Assembly: GCF_009617895.1 (NCBI RefSeq)
Contig: NZ_BLAW01000001.1
Span: 3,153,001-3,217,000 of the forward strand
From: Prolixibacter sp. SD074
GTDB lineage: Bacteria; Bacteroidota; Bacteroidia; Bacteroidales; Prolixibacteraceae
Length of the DNA stretch: 64,000 nt
Direction of reading: 5' to 3'
The notes below the pieces were generated by a model. It was not told the DNA's origin. It did no database searches and saw only the letters and a program-made list of their open reading frames with translations. Of this stretch, positions 54,502-63,884 are shown piece after piece. The number at the start of each line of letters is the position of its first letter. Position 1 is the first letter of the stretch. Made by a program: the position numbers and the translations under genes.

Positions 54502-56733
54502 ATGAAATCAGCTAAAGCGTTGTCGGTACTGGCATTTTTGCTGGCAACCGTGCCAGAAGGAGTCTATGCGAGTAGCAATAAAAACCTGCCCGAGCAAACC
54601 ATCTCGTTGTCACGGAAGGGTTCCACGGTTACCATCAATACCATAAACAAGGACTATGTTCTGCATGTGAAAAAGCGGACCGGCCCGATTAAACTTGATG
54701 GAGTGCTCGATGAGGAAGACTGGAAACGAGCGCAAAAGGCCACCGACTTTTACATGGTTTTGCCATACGATACCGGTTATGCTGCCGCAAAGTCGGAAGT
54801 GATGATGACTTATGGCGACAAGGCTTTTTACCTGGCGTTTGTTTTTTACGACACCATACCGGGTAAACGTCCGGTAGAGTCGTTGCGGCGCGATTTTGTC
54901 TTTGGTAATAACGATAATTTCCTGCTGTTTCTCGATACGTACAACGACCAAACCACCGGCTATTCGTTCGGGGTTAACGCGGCGGGAGCTAAATGGGACG
55001 GAACGATGAGTGATGGTCACAACGTAAATTTGATTTGGGATTGTAAATGGCAGTCGAAGACCAAAAATTACAAGGACCGTTGGGTCACCGAAATGCGCAT
55101 TCCGTTTAAGTCGATCCGGTATCAAAGTGGCGTCGCTCACTGGAATGTGCAGTTCTCGCGTTTGGATCTAAAACGGAACGAAAAGTCGGCCTGGGCACCT
55201 GTTCCGCAGCAATTTGCAACAGCTTCGCTGGCATATGCCGGCGTGTTGCAATGGGAAACGCCTCCGCCAAAATCAGGGCTTCAGTTTTCGCTCATTCCCT
55301 ACATCTTCGGAAGTGCTTCGCGCGATTTTGAGGCCGGGACCGATACCCGTTACCGGAAAGATTTTGGAATGGACGCCAAACTGGGGCTCTCGTCATCACT
55401 TAACCTCGATCTCACTTACAATCCTGATTTTTCGCAGGCGGAAGTTGACGATCAGGTAACCAATCTCGATCGGTTCGAGTTGTATTACCCCGAAAAGCGA
55501 CAATTTTTTCTGGAAAACAGCGACCTGTTTGCCAATTATGGTTCTGATCAAATCCGTCCGTTCTTTTCACGTCGCATTGGTTTGGATTCGCCTGTATTGG
55601 GCGGTGCCCGTTTAAGCGGAAAACTAGGAAATGGCTGGCGACTTGGTGTGATGGACCTGGAAACGGAAAAGCAGGGTGATTTGCTGGCGCACAACTTCTT
55701 TGTGGCTTCGGTGCAAAAGAAAGTTTTTTCGCGCTCGAATATCGGGGCCATCTTTGTGAATAAGCAGAACATGAACGTTCCTTCCGGTTTTACTGGGAAC
55801 GAATACAACCGGGTAGCTGGTTTGGAATACAATCTGGCCAGTTCGAACAATTACTGGACGGGCGAATTTTTCGGGTTACGTTCGTTTACGCCAGGCGTGA
55901 ATTCCGGAAAGCAGTTTGCGCAGGGGACCCAGTTAAATTATTCGCGGAAGCAATATGACCTGGGAATCAAAGAATATTATGTAGGGAAAAACTACAATGC
56001 CGAAACCGGGTACGTTCCCCGTGTGGATTATTTGCGCCTGAATCCGACGGCTACTGTTCGGTTTTATCCGGACAAAAGCAATGTGGAATATCACGGTTTT
56101 TTCACCGAGCTGGATACCTATCTCCGTCCGGGAGATATGGAATTAACCGATCGCGAAGTCAGCTTCGATTACTTTTTCCAGTTTCATAACCGAAGTCACC
56201 TTGAACTGGAAACCAATTTCTGGTACATCAAGCTGCGCAACGCTTTCGATCCCACCAACCAGGGGAATCATTTTCTGGAAGCGGGTACCGGTTACAATTG
56301 GTTCGATGCCACGTTGATTTATCAGTCGGATAACCGGAAAACCTTCAAGTACGAGCTTTCTTCCGGTTACGGTGGCTTCTTTAATGGAAACCGTTTGCAT
56401 GCCGAAGGAATGTTGAACTACCGTTTTCAGCCGTTTGGATATGTTTCCGTGGTGTTCAGTTACAATAACCTGATGTTGCCACGGCCCTGGGGCGATACTG
56501 GTTACTGGTTGGTTGGTCCGAAGCTGGATGTGACCTTTACTGATAAACTGTTCTTCACTACCTATGTGCAATACAATGAGCAGATTGATAACATCAATGT
56601 GAATGCCCGGCTACAATGGCGGTATCAACCGGTATCGGATATTTACCTGGTGTACGCCGACAACTATTTCCCGGGAAACATGCAGGCAAAGAACAGGGCG
56701 CTGGTTTTCAAAATAACTTATTGGTTCAATTGA
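54502..56733 (+). CDS. CBM9-DUF5916 outer-membrane protein
   Basis: 743 residues. Signal peptide (about 1-24, VLAFLLATVPEGVYA), a family-9 carbohydrate-binding-like domain (about 55-190, PIKLDGVLDEEDWKRA), then DUF5916, a large C-terminal region ending in aromatic residues (TYWFN) that is likely an outer-membrane beta barrel. Function is not established; single gene without Sus partners. Long AT-rich leader; no clear promoter match. Confidence 0.88.
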   Translation: MKSAKALSVLAFLLATVPEGVYASSNKNLPEQTISLSRKGSTVTINTINKDYVLHVKKRTGPIKLDGVLDEEDWKRAQKATDFYMVLPYDTGYAAAKSEVMMTYGDKAFYLAFVFYDTIPGKRPVESLRRDFVFGNNDNFLLFLDTYNDQTTGYSFGVNAAGAKWDGTMSDGHNVNLIWDCKWQSKTKNYKDRWVTEMRIPFKSIRYQSGVAHWNVQFSRLDLKRNEKSAWAPVPQQFATASLAYAGVLQWETPPPKSGLQFSLIPYIFGSASRDFEAGTDTRYRKDFGMDAKLGLSSSLNLDLTYNPDFSQAEVDDQVTNLDRFELYYPEKRQFFLENSDLFANYGSDQIRPFFSRRIGLDSPVLGGARLSGKLGNGWRLGVMDLETEKQGDLLAHNFFVASVQKKVFSRSNIGAIFVNKQNMNVPSGFTGNEYNRVAGLEYNLASSNNYWTGEFFGLRSFTPGVNSGKQFAQGTQLNYSRKQYDLGIKEYYVGKNYNAETGYVPRVDYLRLNPTATVRFYPDKSNVEYHGFFTELDTYLRPGDMELTDREVSFDYFFQFHNRSHLELETNFWYIKLRNAFDPTNQGNHFLEAGTGYNWFDATLIYQSDNRKTFKYELSSGYGGFFNGNRLHAEGMLNYRFQPFGYVSVVFSYNNLMLPRPWGDTGYWLVGPKLDVTFTDKLFFTTYVQYNEQIDNINVNARLQWRYQPVSDIYLVYADNYFPGNMQAKNRALVFKITYWFN

Positions 56734-56835
56734 TTGTTACAATGATTTAGGAAATAATAAGTTGGTAGAAGTGAGCGTTTATTTCATGTCCTGTGTATTT
56801 TTCGGCCTATAAAAGCAGGACTAATTTTTTTTGTA

Positions 56836-56843
56836 TATATTTG
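56836..56843 (+). promoter_or_regulatory. -7 element for the CheY-like gene
   Basis: TATATTTG, exact TAnnTTTG match, 31 bp before the GTG start. No clear TTG upstream at usual distance. Confidence 0.45.
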
Positions 56844-56874
56844 AAATTCACAGGATCCCAAAAGTTAAACATAA

Positions 56875-57249
56875 GTGGAAAACCCAGAGAAAAAATCCGT
56901 TATTCTTGTTGTCGAAGATGCCGAATCCAACTATCTGTACCTGAAAGCTGTTTTGCGTAAGATTGATGCAGAAATGATTTGGGTCAAGAACGGGCAGGAA
57001 GCGGTTAAAACGGTCAAAACGAACCCGGCGGTTAGTTTGGTATTGATGGATTTACAAATGCCCATCATGAATGGCTTCGATGCCACCCGTAAGATTAAGG
57101 AGATCAGACCAGAGTTGCCGGTGATTGCCCAAACCGCTTTTGTGATGCCGGAAGATGTAGAAATGGCGAAGGAGAGTGGGTGTGACGACTTCTGGGCCAA
57201 GCCCATTAAATCGAACGATATTCTAGGTAAAATAAAAAATTTCCTCTGA
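56875..57249 (+). CDS. Single-domain response regulator (CheY-like)
   Basis: 124 residues, all receiver. Acidic pair VVEDAESN, phospho-acceptor Asp in LVLMDLQMPIMNGFD, Thr in QTAFV and Lys in WAKPIK. Receivers with LMDLQMPxMNGFDATRKI are typical partners of hybrid kinases. The start codon is GTG. No kinase adjacent; it ends in a terminator. Confidence 0.92.
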   Translation: MENPEKKSVILVVEDAESNYLYLKAVLRKIDAEMIWVKNGQEAVKTVKTNPAVSLVLMDLQMPIMNGFDATRKIKEIRPELPVIAQTAFVMPEDVEMAKESGCDDFWAKPIKSNDILGKIKNFL

Positions 57250-57267
57250 ACGACTTAGATCATTTAC

Positions 57268-57292
57268 ACCGCCTGTTCAAGGCGGTTTTTTT
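57268..57292 (+). terminator. Terminator after CheY-like gene
   Basis: ACCGCCT (57268-57274) pairs with AGGCGGT (57280-57286), loop of 5 nt, followed by T residues. Confidence 0.85.
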
Positions 57293-57357
57293 TCATGTGC
57301 TTTTTCTGAGACACCGTCTAAACCGAATGCTGTTATTAAGTAAAACGAACGCATTGC

Positions 57358-57819
57358 ATGGATAAAACGAATACCCGCAAACAAGCGTTGCTTGACTATC
57401 GTTACCTGCGTATGGCTCGTATCTGGGCCGAAAATTCGTACTGTAAGCGCCGGCAGGTAGGAGCTTTGCTGGTGAAGGACAAAATGATCATTTCGGATGG
57501 TTACAACGGTACTCCCTCTGGTTTTGAAAACAACTGTGAGGATGAAGAAAACAAAACAAAACCTTACGTGTTGCATGCTGAGGCTAATGCTATTACAAAA
57601 GTGGCGAAGTCGAACAACAGCAGCGAAAATGCCACGTTATATGTTACATCCTCGCCTTGCCTGGAATGCTCGAAACTGATTATTCAGGCAGGCATCAGCA
57701 AGGTTGTTTTCTCCGATTCGTACCGGTTAAACGACGGTATTGAGTTGCTTAAAAGAGCTTCGATAGAAATTGTACAGATAGATTTAGAATCAAACAGACA
57801 GGAAGAAAAAAATGGATAA
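57358..57819 (+). CDS. dCMP deaminase family protein
   Basis: 153 residues, cytidine/deoxycytidylate deaminase fold, ComEB/dCMP-deaminase type. Zinc ligands are in LHAEANAI (His and catalytic Glu) and SSPCLECSKLI (two Cys). It converts dCMP to dUMP for thymidylate synthesis. Its end overlaps the S41 protease start by 8 bp, so the two are translationally coupled. Confidence 0.93.
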   Translation: MDKTNTRKQALLDYRYLRMARIWAENSYCKRRQVGALLVKDKMIISDGYNGTPSGFENNCEDEENKTKPYVLHAEANAITKVAKSNNSSENATLYVTSSPCLECSKLIIQAGISKVVFSDSYRLNDGIELLKRASIEIVQIDLESNRQEEKNG

Positions 57820-59440
57820 GAGAAACAGAAGATTAATCAGCTGGACCCTGGTGTTACTGGCATTTGCCATTATCGTTGGAATTTTCATCGGGAGTGTCCT
57901 GCAGCGTCGGCAGCAGGCCGTTTTTGATAACATCAAATCTCCGGCAAATAGTAAGATCGATCTCATCATGAATCTGATCAACGACTATTATGTCGATTCG
58001 GTCAACGAAAAACAACTGGTCAATAACGCCATCCCCGATATACTGAAACAGCTCGATCCGCATACGACTTATATTCCCAAGAAGGATATGAAGGAAGTGA
58101 ACGAGGAAATGTCAGGTAATTTTGGCGGGATCGGTGTGCAGTTTTCCATTCAGAATGATACCGTTACAGTAGTCGATGTCATCTCGGGTGGCCCTTCTCA
58201 GAAGCTCGGGATTCAGGCTGGCGACCGCATCGTAATGGTTAACGATACCACGATTGCCGGAGTCAATATTACCAACGATAAGGTTATCAGGAAACTTCGT
58301 GGCGAAAAGGGAACACACGTAAAGGTTGCCATCGCCCGTCACGGAATCCCGGATTTGATAGACTTTGATATTACACGTGGAAATATTCCGCTTTACAGCG
58401 TTGATGTTTCGTACATGATCGATAAAAATACCGGTTATGTGAAAGTGGGCCGTTTTGCCGAAAACACCTACACCGAGTTCATGGAAGCATTAGACAAATT
58501 GAACAAAGATGGAGCAAACAATATCATCATCGACCTGCGTGGAAATCCTGGAGGTTACCTGGCGGCTGTGATTAAAATGGTTAGTGAGTTCCTCGATAAG
58601 GGCGAATTGATTGTTTATACGAAAGGTCTGCACCAACCGAAGAAAATGTTCAGGGCCGACGGTGAGGGCAGTATGCTCGGCAAAAAAGTGGTTGTAATGA
58701 TCGATGAGTTCTCTGCATCGGCCAGCGAGATTTTCTCCGGAGCTATCCAGGACAACGATCGCGGTTTGATTGTCGGCCGCCGTTCATTCGGGAAAGGATT
58801 GGTACAGGAGCAGATTCCATTTAGCGACGGTTCGGCCATGCGTTTGACGGTTGCCCGTTACTACACACCTTCCGGCAGAAGCATTCAAAAGCCTTATGAC
58901 GAAGGAAACAAAGCTTACTACCAGGATATTGCCCGGCGTTACCAACATGGTGAATTTGAGCAAAGAGACAGCATCCATTTCAACGATTCATTAAAGTATC
59001 ATACCCGTACAGGCCGGGTTGTTTACGGCGGCGGCGGAATCATGCCCGATGTGTTTGTTCCGGCTGATACAACCGGCTTCTCCGACTATTATGGCAAAAT
59101 TACATCCAAAGGATTGGTTTACCGTTTTGCCTTCGATTATGCAGACTCGCATCGCGAATTGCTATCGAAAATGAAAGAAGCCAAAGCCATCGGGGATTAC
59201 CTGAATAAACAGAATGTATTCTCGCAATTCGTCCGGTTTGCCGGGAAGAATGGTGTTCCACGTAGTAGTGAAGGGTTGAAGGTTTCAGGGAAAATTCTGA
59301 AAGTCCAGCTCAATGCCTACATTGCCCGGAATATTCTCGGTGAGGAAGGGTTTTATCCCATCATTAAAGAGATTGATACCACATTGCGCAAAGCCATCAG
59401 TGTGATTGAATCGGACCAAACTGCCGAAATGAAGAAATAA
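57812..59440 (+). CDS. S41 family C-terminal processing peptidase, second copy
   Basis: 542 residues. Signal anchor (about 10-28), PDZ domain (about 100-180, GNFGGIGVQFS) and S41 domain with Ser301 (DEFSASASEI) and Lys328 (FGKGLVQEQ), the catalytic dyad. It is paralogous to the protease at 25489-27174, but sits in the usual context after dCMP deaminase. Confidence 0.94.
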   Translation: MDKRNRRLISWTLVLLAFAIIVGIFIGSVLQRRQQAVFDNIKSPANSKIDLIMNLINDYYVDSVNEKQLVNNAIPDILKQLDPHTTYIPKKDMKEVNEEMSGNFGGIGVQFSIQNDTVTVVDVISGGPSQKLGIQAGDRIVMVNDTTIAGVNITNDKVIRKLRGEKGTHVKVAIARHGIPDLIDFDITRGNIPLYSVDVSYMIDKNTGYVKVGRFAENTYTEFMEALDKLNKDGANNIIIDLRGNPGGYLAAVIKMVSEFLDKGELIVYTKGLHQPKKMFRADGEGSMLGKKVVVMIDEFSASASEIFSGAIQDNDRGLIVGRRSFGKGLVQEQIPFSDGSAMRLTVARYYTPSGRSIQKPYDEGNKAYYQDIARRYQHGEFEQRDSIHFNDSLKYHTRTGRVVYGGGGIMPDVFVPADTTGFSDYYGKITSKGLVYRFAFDYADSHRELLSKMKEAKAIGDYLNKQNVFSQFVRFAGKNGVPRSSEGLKVSGKILKVQLNAYIARNILGEEGFYPIIKEIDTTLRKAISVIESDQTAEMKK

Positions 59441-59457
59441 ATGACACTCAGATACAG

Positions 59458-59486
59458 AAGGTTGCTCCAACGAGCAACCTTTTTTT
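59458..59486 (+). terminator. Terminator after second S41 protease
   Basis: AAGGTTGCTC (59458-59467) pairs with GAGCAACCTT (59472-59481), a perfect stem followed by T residues. Confidence 0.9.
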
Positions 59487-59583
59487 ATGTCAAAAATCAG
59501 GAAGTTGAAAAAATCCGGTGATGGCTGTAACTTTAACAGGAAACAGTCGTCTTACTTCCAAAATGTAATTTTAGCCTGACCGG

Positions 59584-60069
59584 ATGACCCTTGATGAATA
59601 TAACCGCGCAGTAGATGATTGGGCTGACAGAGTATACCGCTTTGTCGTGAAAAATATGCACGACGAAGACGGGGCAAGGGACGTTGTACAGGACAGTTAC
59701 GAAAAGATGTGGCGGCATCGCGAGAATATTGACGGAACAAAGGTCAAAACTTACCTGTTTACCACGGCTTACCATACAATGATTGACCGTATGCGGAAAA
59801 GTAACCGGGAAGTGATTGGCGATCCGTTGGAACATGAGATCCGCCACGAACGAAATGGCTTTTCCGATTTACAGGAAGTTCTTCATGAAGCAGTTTCCCG
59901 CTTGCCGGAAAAACAACGCAGCGTAGTTTTGCTGCGCGACTACGAAGGTTATTCCTACCGGGAAATTGCCGAAATTTCCGGTTTAACCGAAGCGCAGGTA
60001 AAGGTTTATATTTACCGGGCCCGCGTTTTTCTGAAGAAGTACATCGGTAGCATTGATGTGGTGGTGTGA
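59584..60069 (+). CDS. ECF sigma factor
   Basis: 161 residues. Region 2 (about 5-75; VKNMHDEDGARDVVQDSYEK, MWRHR) and region 4 (about 100-155; LPEKQRSVVLLRDYEGYSYR, GLTEAQVKVYIYRAR) are intact. It is the first gene of a three-gene unit with an anti-sigma-like protein and a beta-barrel protein. Confidence 0.93.
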   Translation: MTLDEYNRAVDDWADRVYRFVVKNMHDEDGARDVVQDSYEKMWRHRENIDGTKVKTYLFTTAYHTMIDRMRKSNREVIGDPLEHEIRHERNGFSDLQEVLHEAVSRLPEKQRSVVLLRDYEGYSYREIAEISGLTEAQVKVYIYRARVFLKKYIGSIDVVV

Positions 60070-61121
60070 TGAAGATAACGACTGAAAATTACGAGGAGTT
60101 TGTTCTGGATTACCTGGAAGGGAACCTGGATCCGGAAACACGGAAGGAGCTGGAGAGTTTCTTCCGGGAGCATCCCCGTTTGGCTCCCGATGAAGAAGGA
60201 ATTTCTTCGTTGATGCTTCAGCCGGAGGAGTTACCGATGAGAGGAAAGAAATCGCTTCATAAGTCTGTTTTCGATACCCCGGAAGGACTGGAAGACGCAG
60301 CCATTGCGCTTTCCGAAGGAGACCTTTCTAACGAAGAAGTCGCGGCGTTCCAAACCTGGCTGGAAAATCATTCAGAAGCTGAAGAAACGGTCAGCCAGTT
60401 TGCCCGGTTAAAACTGCAACCCGATGCGAGCATCGTATTTCCCAATAAAGCAAAGCTGAAAAGAAAAACCCGCGTACTACCCATCTGGTGGAGTGTTGCT
60501 GCCGCTGCAGTGCTGACGTTGGGCATATTCCTTTTCTATCCCGAAAAAGATGAAACTGTTCAGCAGTCGCCTAATCCGAAAGTCGCCGAAGCGCCTGTTA
60601 CTGTTAGTGAGCCGGAAGCGGTTCCCGGTAAGGAAGAAGAAGGTGTGAAAGATGAAAGTAAATTGGCGCCCCCACCGCAGGAAAAGATTGTGCGGGAAAA
60701 ACCGTTGCAGGTAGCTGAGATTCTTCCGGCGAAAGCAAAAGCAATACCCCAAAAAGAAGCACAACCGGAGCTCGAGCGTATTGCGATGAATATTCCGGAA
60801 CCGATGAAAGCGAAGGTTATCCGCTTTGATGTGCAGCCGGAAAAAGTGGTGATGGTGCTGGATTACGAGGCTCCGGGAAATGCGCTGGCTGATGAAATTC
60901 CTATAGTGGATCTTCTGGACAGAAAACTGGAAAACTCCTTACACAGCGAAGACCGGGAATTGCTTTCGCCCGACAACATTGCGCTGGGCGGACTTCAGCT
61001 GATTGCGCGGGCATCAGGCGATCGACTGGTCGGAAAACGGGGGAATGACGGCGAAATAAAGTCCGTCTCTTTCCACAGCCGGCTAATTTCCTTCTCCCTT
61101 CCAGTGAATAAAAATCGCTAA
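60069..61121 (+). CDS. Putative membrane anti-sigma factor with tandem N-terminal repeats
   Basis: 350 residues. The N-terminus has two copies of an acidic helical motif: NYEEFVLDYLEGNLDPETRK (about 7-27) and DAAIALSEGDLSNEEV (about 76-92), then one membrane helix (about 138-158) and a Pro/Glu/Lys-rich extracytoplasmic tail. Position directly after an ECF sigma and the single-helix topology make it a likely anti-sigma; it has no zinc HxxxCxxC motif and no FecR domain. The start is ATG 60069, overlapping the sigma stop (TGATG). Confidence 0.75.
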   Translation: MKITTENYEEFVLDYLEGNLDPETRKELESFFREHPRLAPDEEGISSLMLQPEELPMRGKKSLHKSVFDTPEGLEDAAIALSEGDLSNEEVAAFQTWLENHSEAEETVSQFARLKLQPDASIVFPNKAKLKRKTRVLPIWWSVAAAAVLTLGIFLFYPEKDETVQQSPNPKVAEAPVTVSEPEAVPGKEEEGVKDESKLAPPPQEKIVREKPLQVAEILPAKAKAIPQKEAQPELERIAMNIPEPMKAKVIRFDVQPEKVVMVLDYEAPGNALADEIPIVDLLDRKLENSLHSEDRELLSPDNIALGGLQLIARASGDRLVGKRGNDGEIKSVSFHSRLISFSLPVNKNR

Positions 61122-61176
61122 CCTGTAACAAATTCCGGTAACGGTTCGTCCTACCCACAAACAAAAACAAAAAGCT

Positions 61177-62100
61177 ATGTTTGGTAGAACACTTCTAAGC
61201 TTTATGCTGATCATATTCAGCACTCAGTATATGATGGCACAAGATACGGTGCGGGTAAAAGTGCTGGGGAAGAATGCCGTTACGGTAGTCGATGGAATGG
61301 GCAAAACCAATGTCCATGTTGGCGACAATTCGGTGGATGTCAGTTCATTTGATAACGACACGGTGAAGATTCGGATGGGACGTAAGACGATTGTCATTGC
61401 TGATGGTTGGCACGGTTCCTCTGTTGATTTCAATACGTTGGACGATGACGAATTTGAAAAATGGACCGGTCACCGGCCTAAATTCAAAGGGCACTGGGCC
61501 TTCTTCGAAATGGGAGTGAACTCTTTTGCCAATGCCACCTATGCCGGTTTCCCGGATGCCAACTGGATGGACCTGAATCACAACAAATCGTACGAGGTCA
61601 ATATCAACTTCCTGCGATACAGCATTGGATTGCAGAAGGAACATAACACCATTGGATTGGTCACCGGACTGGGTTTGAACTGGAACGATTACCGGTTTTC
61701 TAACAAGAATAGCATTACCAATGACAATGGAACAACGGCACCGGTTTATCTGACCTACGATAATCTGCAGAAAACCAAACTGAATACGTTGTATTTGCAG
61801 GCTCCGTTGATGTTTGAATTCCAGATTCCGATTAATAAATCGTATAAGCGAGCCTATTTTTCCGGTGGGGTTATCGGTGGGCTGAGACTGGGGTCGCACA
61901 CCAAAGTAAAGCACAGCGGAACAAAGGACAAAAACCGGGATGACTTTAATATCTCACCTTTCCGGTACGGGGCAACTGCCCGAATCGGTTACAAGGGAAT
62001 TAACCTGTTTGCCACCTATTACTTTACGCCGTTCTACGAAAGTGGACGCGGACCGGAAATGTATCCCTTCACCATTGGATTGGGGCTGATAAACTGGTAA
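61177..62100 (+). CDS. PorT-like outer-membrane beta-barrel protein (paralog 1)
   Basis: 307 residues. Signal peptide (MFGRTLLSFMLIIFSTQYMM, cleavage after AQ), about 75 residues of beta-rich insertion, then a predicted small barrel (from GHWAFFEMGVNSFANATY to the C-terminus). It is related in sequence and length to the next gene (shared IGLVTGLGL-x3-DYRF and FEF/LEFQ-x-PI stretches). Third gene of the sigma/anti-sigma unit. Confidence 0.8.
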   Translation: MFGRTLLSFMLIIFSTQYMMAQDTVRVKVLGKNAVTVVDGMGKTNVHVGDNSVDVSSFDNDTVKIRMGRKTIVIADGWHGSSVDFNTLDDDEFEKWTGHRPKFKGHWAFFEMGVNSFANATYAGFPDANWMDLNHNKSYEVNINFLRYSIGLQKEHNTIGLVTGLGLNWNDYRFSNKNSITNDNGTTAPVYLTYDNLQKTKLNTLYLQAPLMFEFQIPINKSYKRAYFSGGVIGGLRLGSHTKVKHSGTKDKNRDDFNISPFRYGATARIGYKGINLFATYYFTPFYESGRGPEMYPFTIGLGLINW

Positions 62101-62130
62101 TGAAATAACATAAAAACAACACAATGCTTG

Positions 62131-62160
62131 GGCCGGATTACGTCCGGCTCATTTTTTTTC
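62131..62160 (+). terminator. Terminator between the two beta-barrel genes
   Basis: GCCGGA (62132-62137) pairs with TCCGGC (62143-62148), loop of 5 nt, followed by CAT and a run of eight T. Confidence 0.8.
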
Positions 62161-62175
62161 TGCTGCTTTTTCGGT

Positions 62176-62183
62176 TAAATTTG
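62176..62183 (+). promoter_or_regulatory. -7 element for the second beta-barrel gene
   Basis: TAAATTTG matches TAnnTTTG, 16 bp before the ATG at 62199. No TTG visible upstream; leader would be very short. Confidence 0.4.
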
Positions 62184-62198
62184 TACAAACCTCGGTCC

Positions 62199-63008
62199 AT
62201 GACTAGAAAATACCTGATATTCACAATAGCTATCCTGTTGTTCTCACAGATGGTTTGGGCACAACAAAACGATACCATAACCATTGTGCCGGCCAAACGT
62301 CACCACGCTGTCTCCATAAATGATTTTATGGGGCACCAGGATGAGTACAAAAGTTTCTGGGACCGTGATTTTTCAGGTCACTGGAGCGGTTTTCACCTGG
62401 GGGTTAATTTATTTCTGCAAAAGGACTATTCAGCTTATCCGCCTTCGCAGGACGGGTTCATGAACCTGAAAATCTGGCGTTCGTTCTCCTACCAGGTGAA
62501 CTTTTGGCAAAAAAGCATTAGCCTGCAGCGTTATCACGATGCCATTGGCCTGGTTACTGGTTTGGGATTATGCTTCGACGATTATCGTTTTAATCCGGAA
62601 TTGACCATTGAAACAGATGCAAACGGTGTTATTCAGCCCGTCTATCCCGGTTACGAGGAAATGCATAAATCCAAACTCAGTACGTTCTATGGAAGAATTC
62701 CGCTGTTGTTGGAATTTCAGGTACCCATCGGGCATTTTCAGCGACGCTTCTGGATTTCGGGAGGTGTGGTGTTTGGTTATAAGTTGGGTAGCCATACCAT
62801 ACTGAAATACCATCAGGATGGTATCGGTAAAAAAGTGAAGTTCCGTGATGAATTGTACCTGAATGATTTTCGTTACAGTTACACCGTTCGTATGGGATAC
62901 CGTTGGTTCAACGTATTTGCCGAATATTCGCCGGTCCCGTTTTTCAAAGACGGCCATGGCCCGGTACTTTATCCTTTCTCTGCAGGCATGACATTGGTGA
63001 GTTTTTAA
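62199..63008 (+). CDS. PorT-like outer-membrane beta-barrel protein (paralog 2)
   Basis: About 269 residues. Signal peptide (LIFTIAILLFSQMVWAQQ), then a small predicted barrel. I use ATG 62199; the frame is open from 62124 but that part is terminator. It is paralogous to the preceding gene (GHWSGFHLGVNLF; IGLVTGLGLCFDDYRF; VQPVYPG-like segment; LEFQVPIG), but lacks its beta-rich insertion. Confidence 0.8.
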   Translation: MTRKYLIFTIAILLFSQMVWAQQNDTITIVPAKRHHAVSINDFMGHQDEYKSFWDRDFSGHWSGFHLGVNLFLQKDYSAYPPSQDGFMNLKIWRSFSYQVNFWQKSISLQRYHDAIGLVTGLGLCFDDYRFNPELTIETDANGVIQPVYPGYEEMHKSKLSTFYGRIPLLLEFQVPIGHFQRRFWISGGVVFGYKLGSHTILKYHQDGIGKKVKFRDELYLNDFRYSYTVRMGYRWFNVFAEYSPVPFFKDGHGPVLYPFSAGMTLVSF

Positions 63009-63118
63009 GCGCGGTTTCCCCGGAAGAAATTGACAATGTTCCTGAAGTTCTTTCTTTTTCCATTCCCTGAATTTGACTTAATTGCAACCGGAAAAACATA
63101 AATCGAATTAATAAAGCT

Positions 63119-63829
63119 ATGCAACTTTTACTCATCAGTAATTCGACGATGGCCGGTGAGCCATATCTCGATTACCCTAAACATGAAATCAAAAAATTTC
63201 TTGGCGATAAACCCGTAAAAGCACTGTTTATTCCTTATGCGGCGGTTACGTTTTCATTCGATGATTACGAAGCGAAAGCAGGGCAACGTTTTGCCGAAAT
63301 CGGGCATCACGTGCGTGGAATTCATCATTACGACGACCCGGTAAAAGCGGTGGAAGAGGCCGAAGCCATTGTGGTGGGCGGCGGAAACACCTGGCAGCTG
63401 GTGCGCATGTTGCACGATAACAACCTGATGAACCCCATTGCTAAACGAGTAGCGAACGGAATGCCCTACATTGGATGGAGCGCCGGCTCGAACGTGGCTT
63501 GTCCCACACTGCGTACCACCAACGATATGCCCATTATCGATCCGCTGGGATTCGATTGTCTGAAGCTGGTCCCTTTCCAGATCAACCCGCATTACCAGGA
63601 TAAAAATCCGGATGGGCATGCCGGTGAAACCCGCGAGCAGCGCATCGAAGAGTTCCTGGAAGTAAATCCCGATACCTATGTGGTGGGCTTACGCGAAGGA
63701 ACCATGCTGAAGTACGATGACGGTAAGCTTTCGCTGATTGGAAACCTCATGGCCAGGATTTTCAAAAAGGACCAGAAACCACTCGAACTAAGTAGTGAAG
63801 ACAATTTCAACTTCCTGCTAAAGGATTAA
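63119..63829 (+). CDS. pepE: Dipeptidase E (peptidase S51, alpha-aspartyl dipeptidase)
   Basis: 236 residues. The nucleophile Ser is in GWSAGSNVAC, and the GGGNTWQLV and DPLGFD segments are conserved. It cleaves N-terminal Asp dipeptides in the cytoplasm. Single gene, probably ended by the hairpin downstream. Confidence 0.95.
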   Translation: MQLLLISNSTMAGEPYLDYPKHEIKKFLGDKPVKALFIPYAAVTFSFDDYEAKAGQRFAEIGHHVRGIHHYDDPVKAVEEAEAIVVGGGNTWQLVRMLHDNNLMNPIAKRVANGMPYIGWSAGSNVACPTLRTTNDMPIIDPLGFDCLKLVPFQINPHYQDKNPDGHAGETREQRIEEFLEVNPDTYVVGLREGTMLKYDDGKLSLIGNLMARIFKKDQKPLELSSEDNFNFLLKD

Positions 63830-63863
63830 TTTTGCATGTCGGTAACGCGTGAATGAACCTGTT

Positions 63864-63884
63864 AACGGGTCACTTTCACCCGTT
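63864..63884 (+). terminator. Possible terminator after pepE
   Basis: AACGGGT (63864-63870) pairs with ACCCGTT (63878-63884), loop of 7 nt; only a short T run follows. Nothing else is seen in 63830-64000. Confidence 0.4.

Noticed and set aside
59254-59269. Second parS-like site (TGTTCCACGTAGTAG)
   Set aside because: Only the left half fits; the palindrome is broken and the site lies within a coding region.
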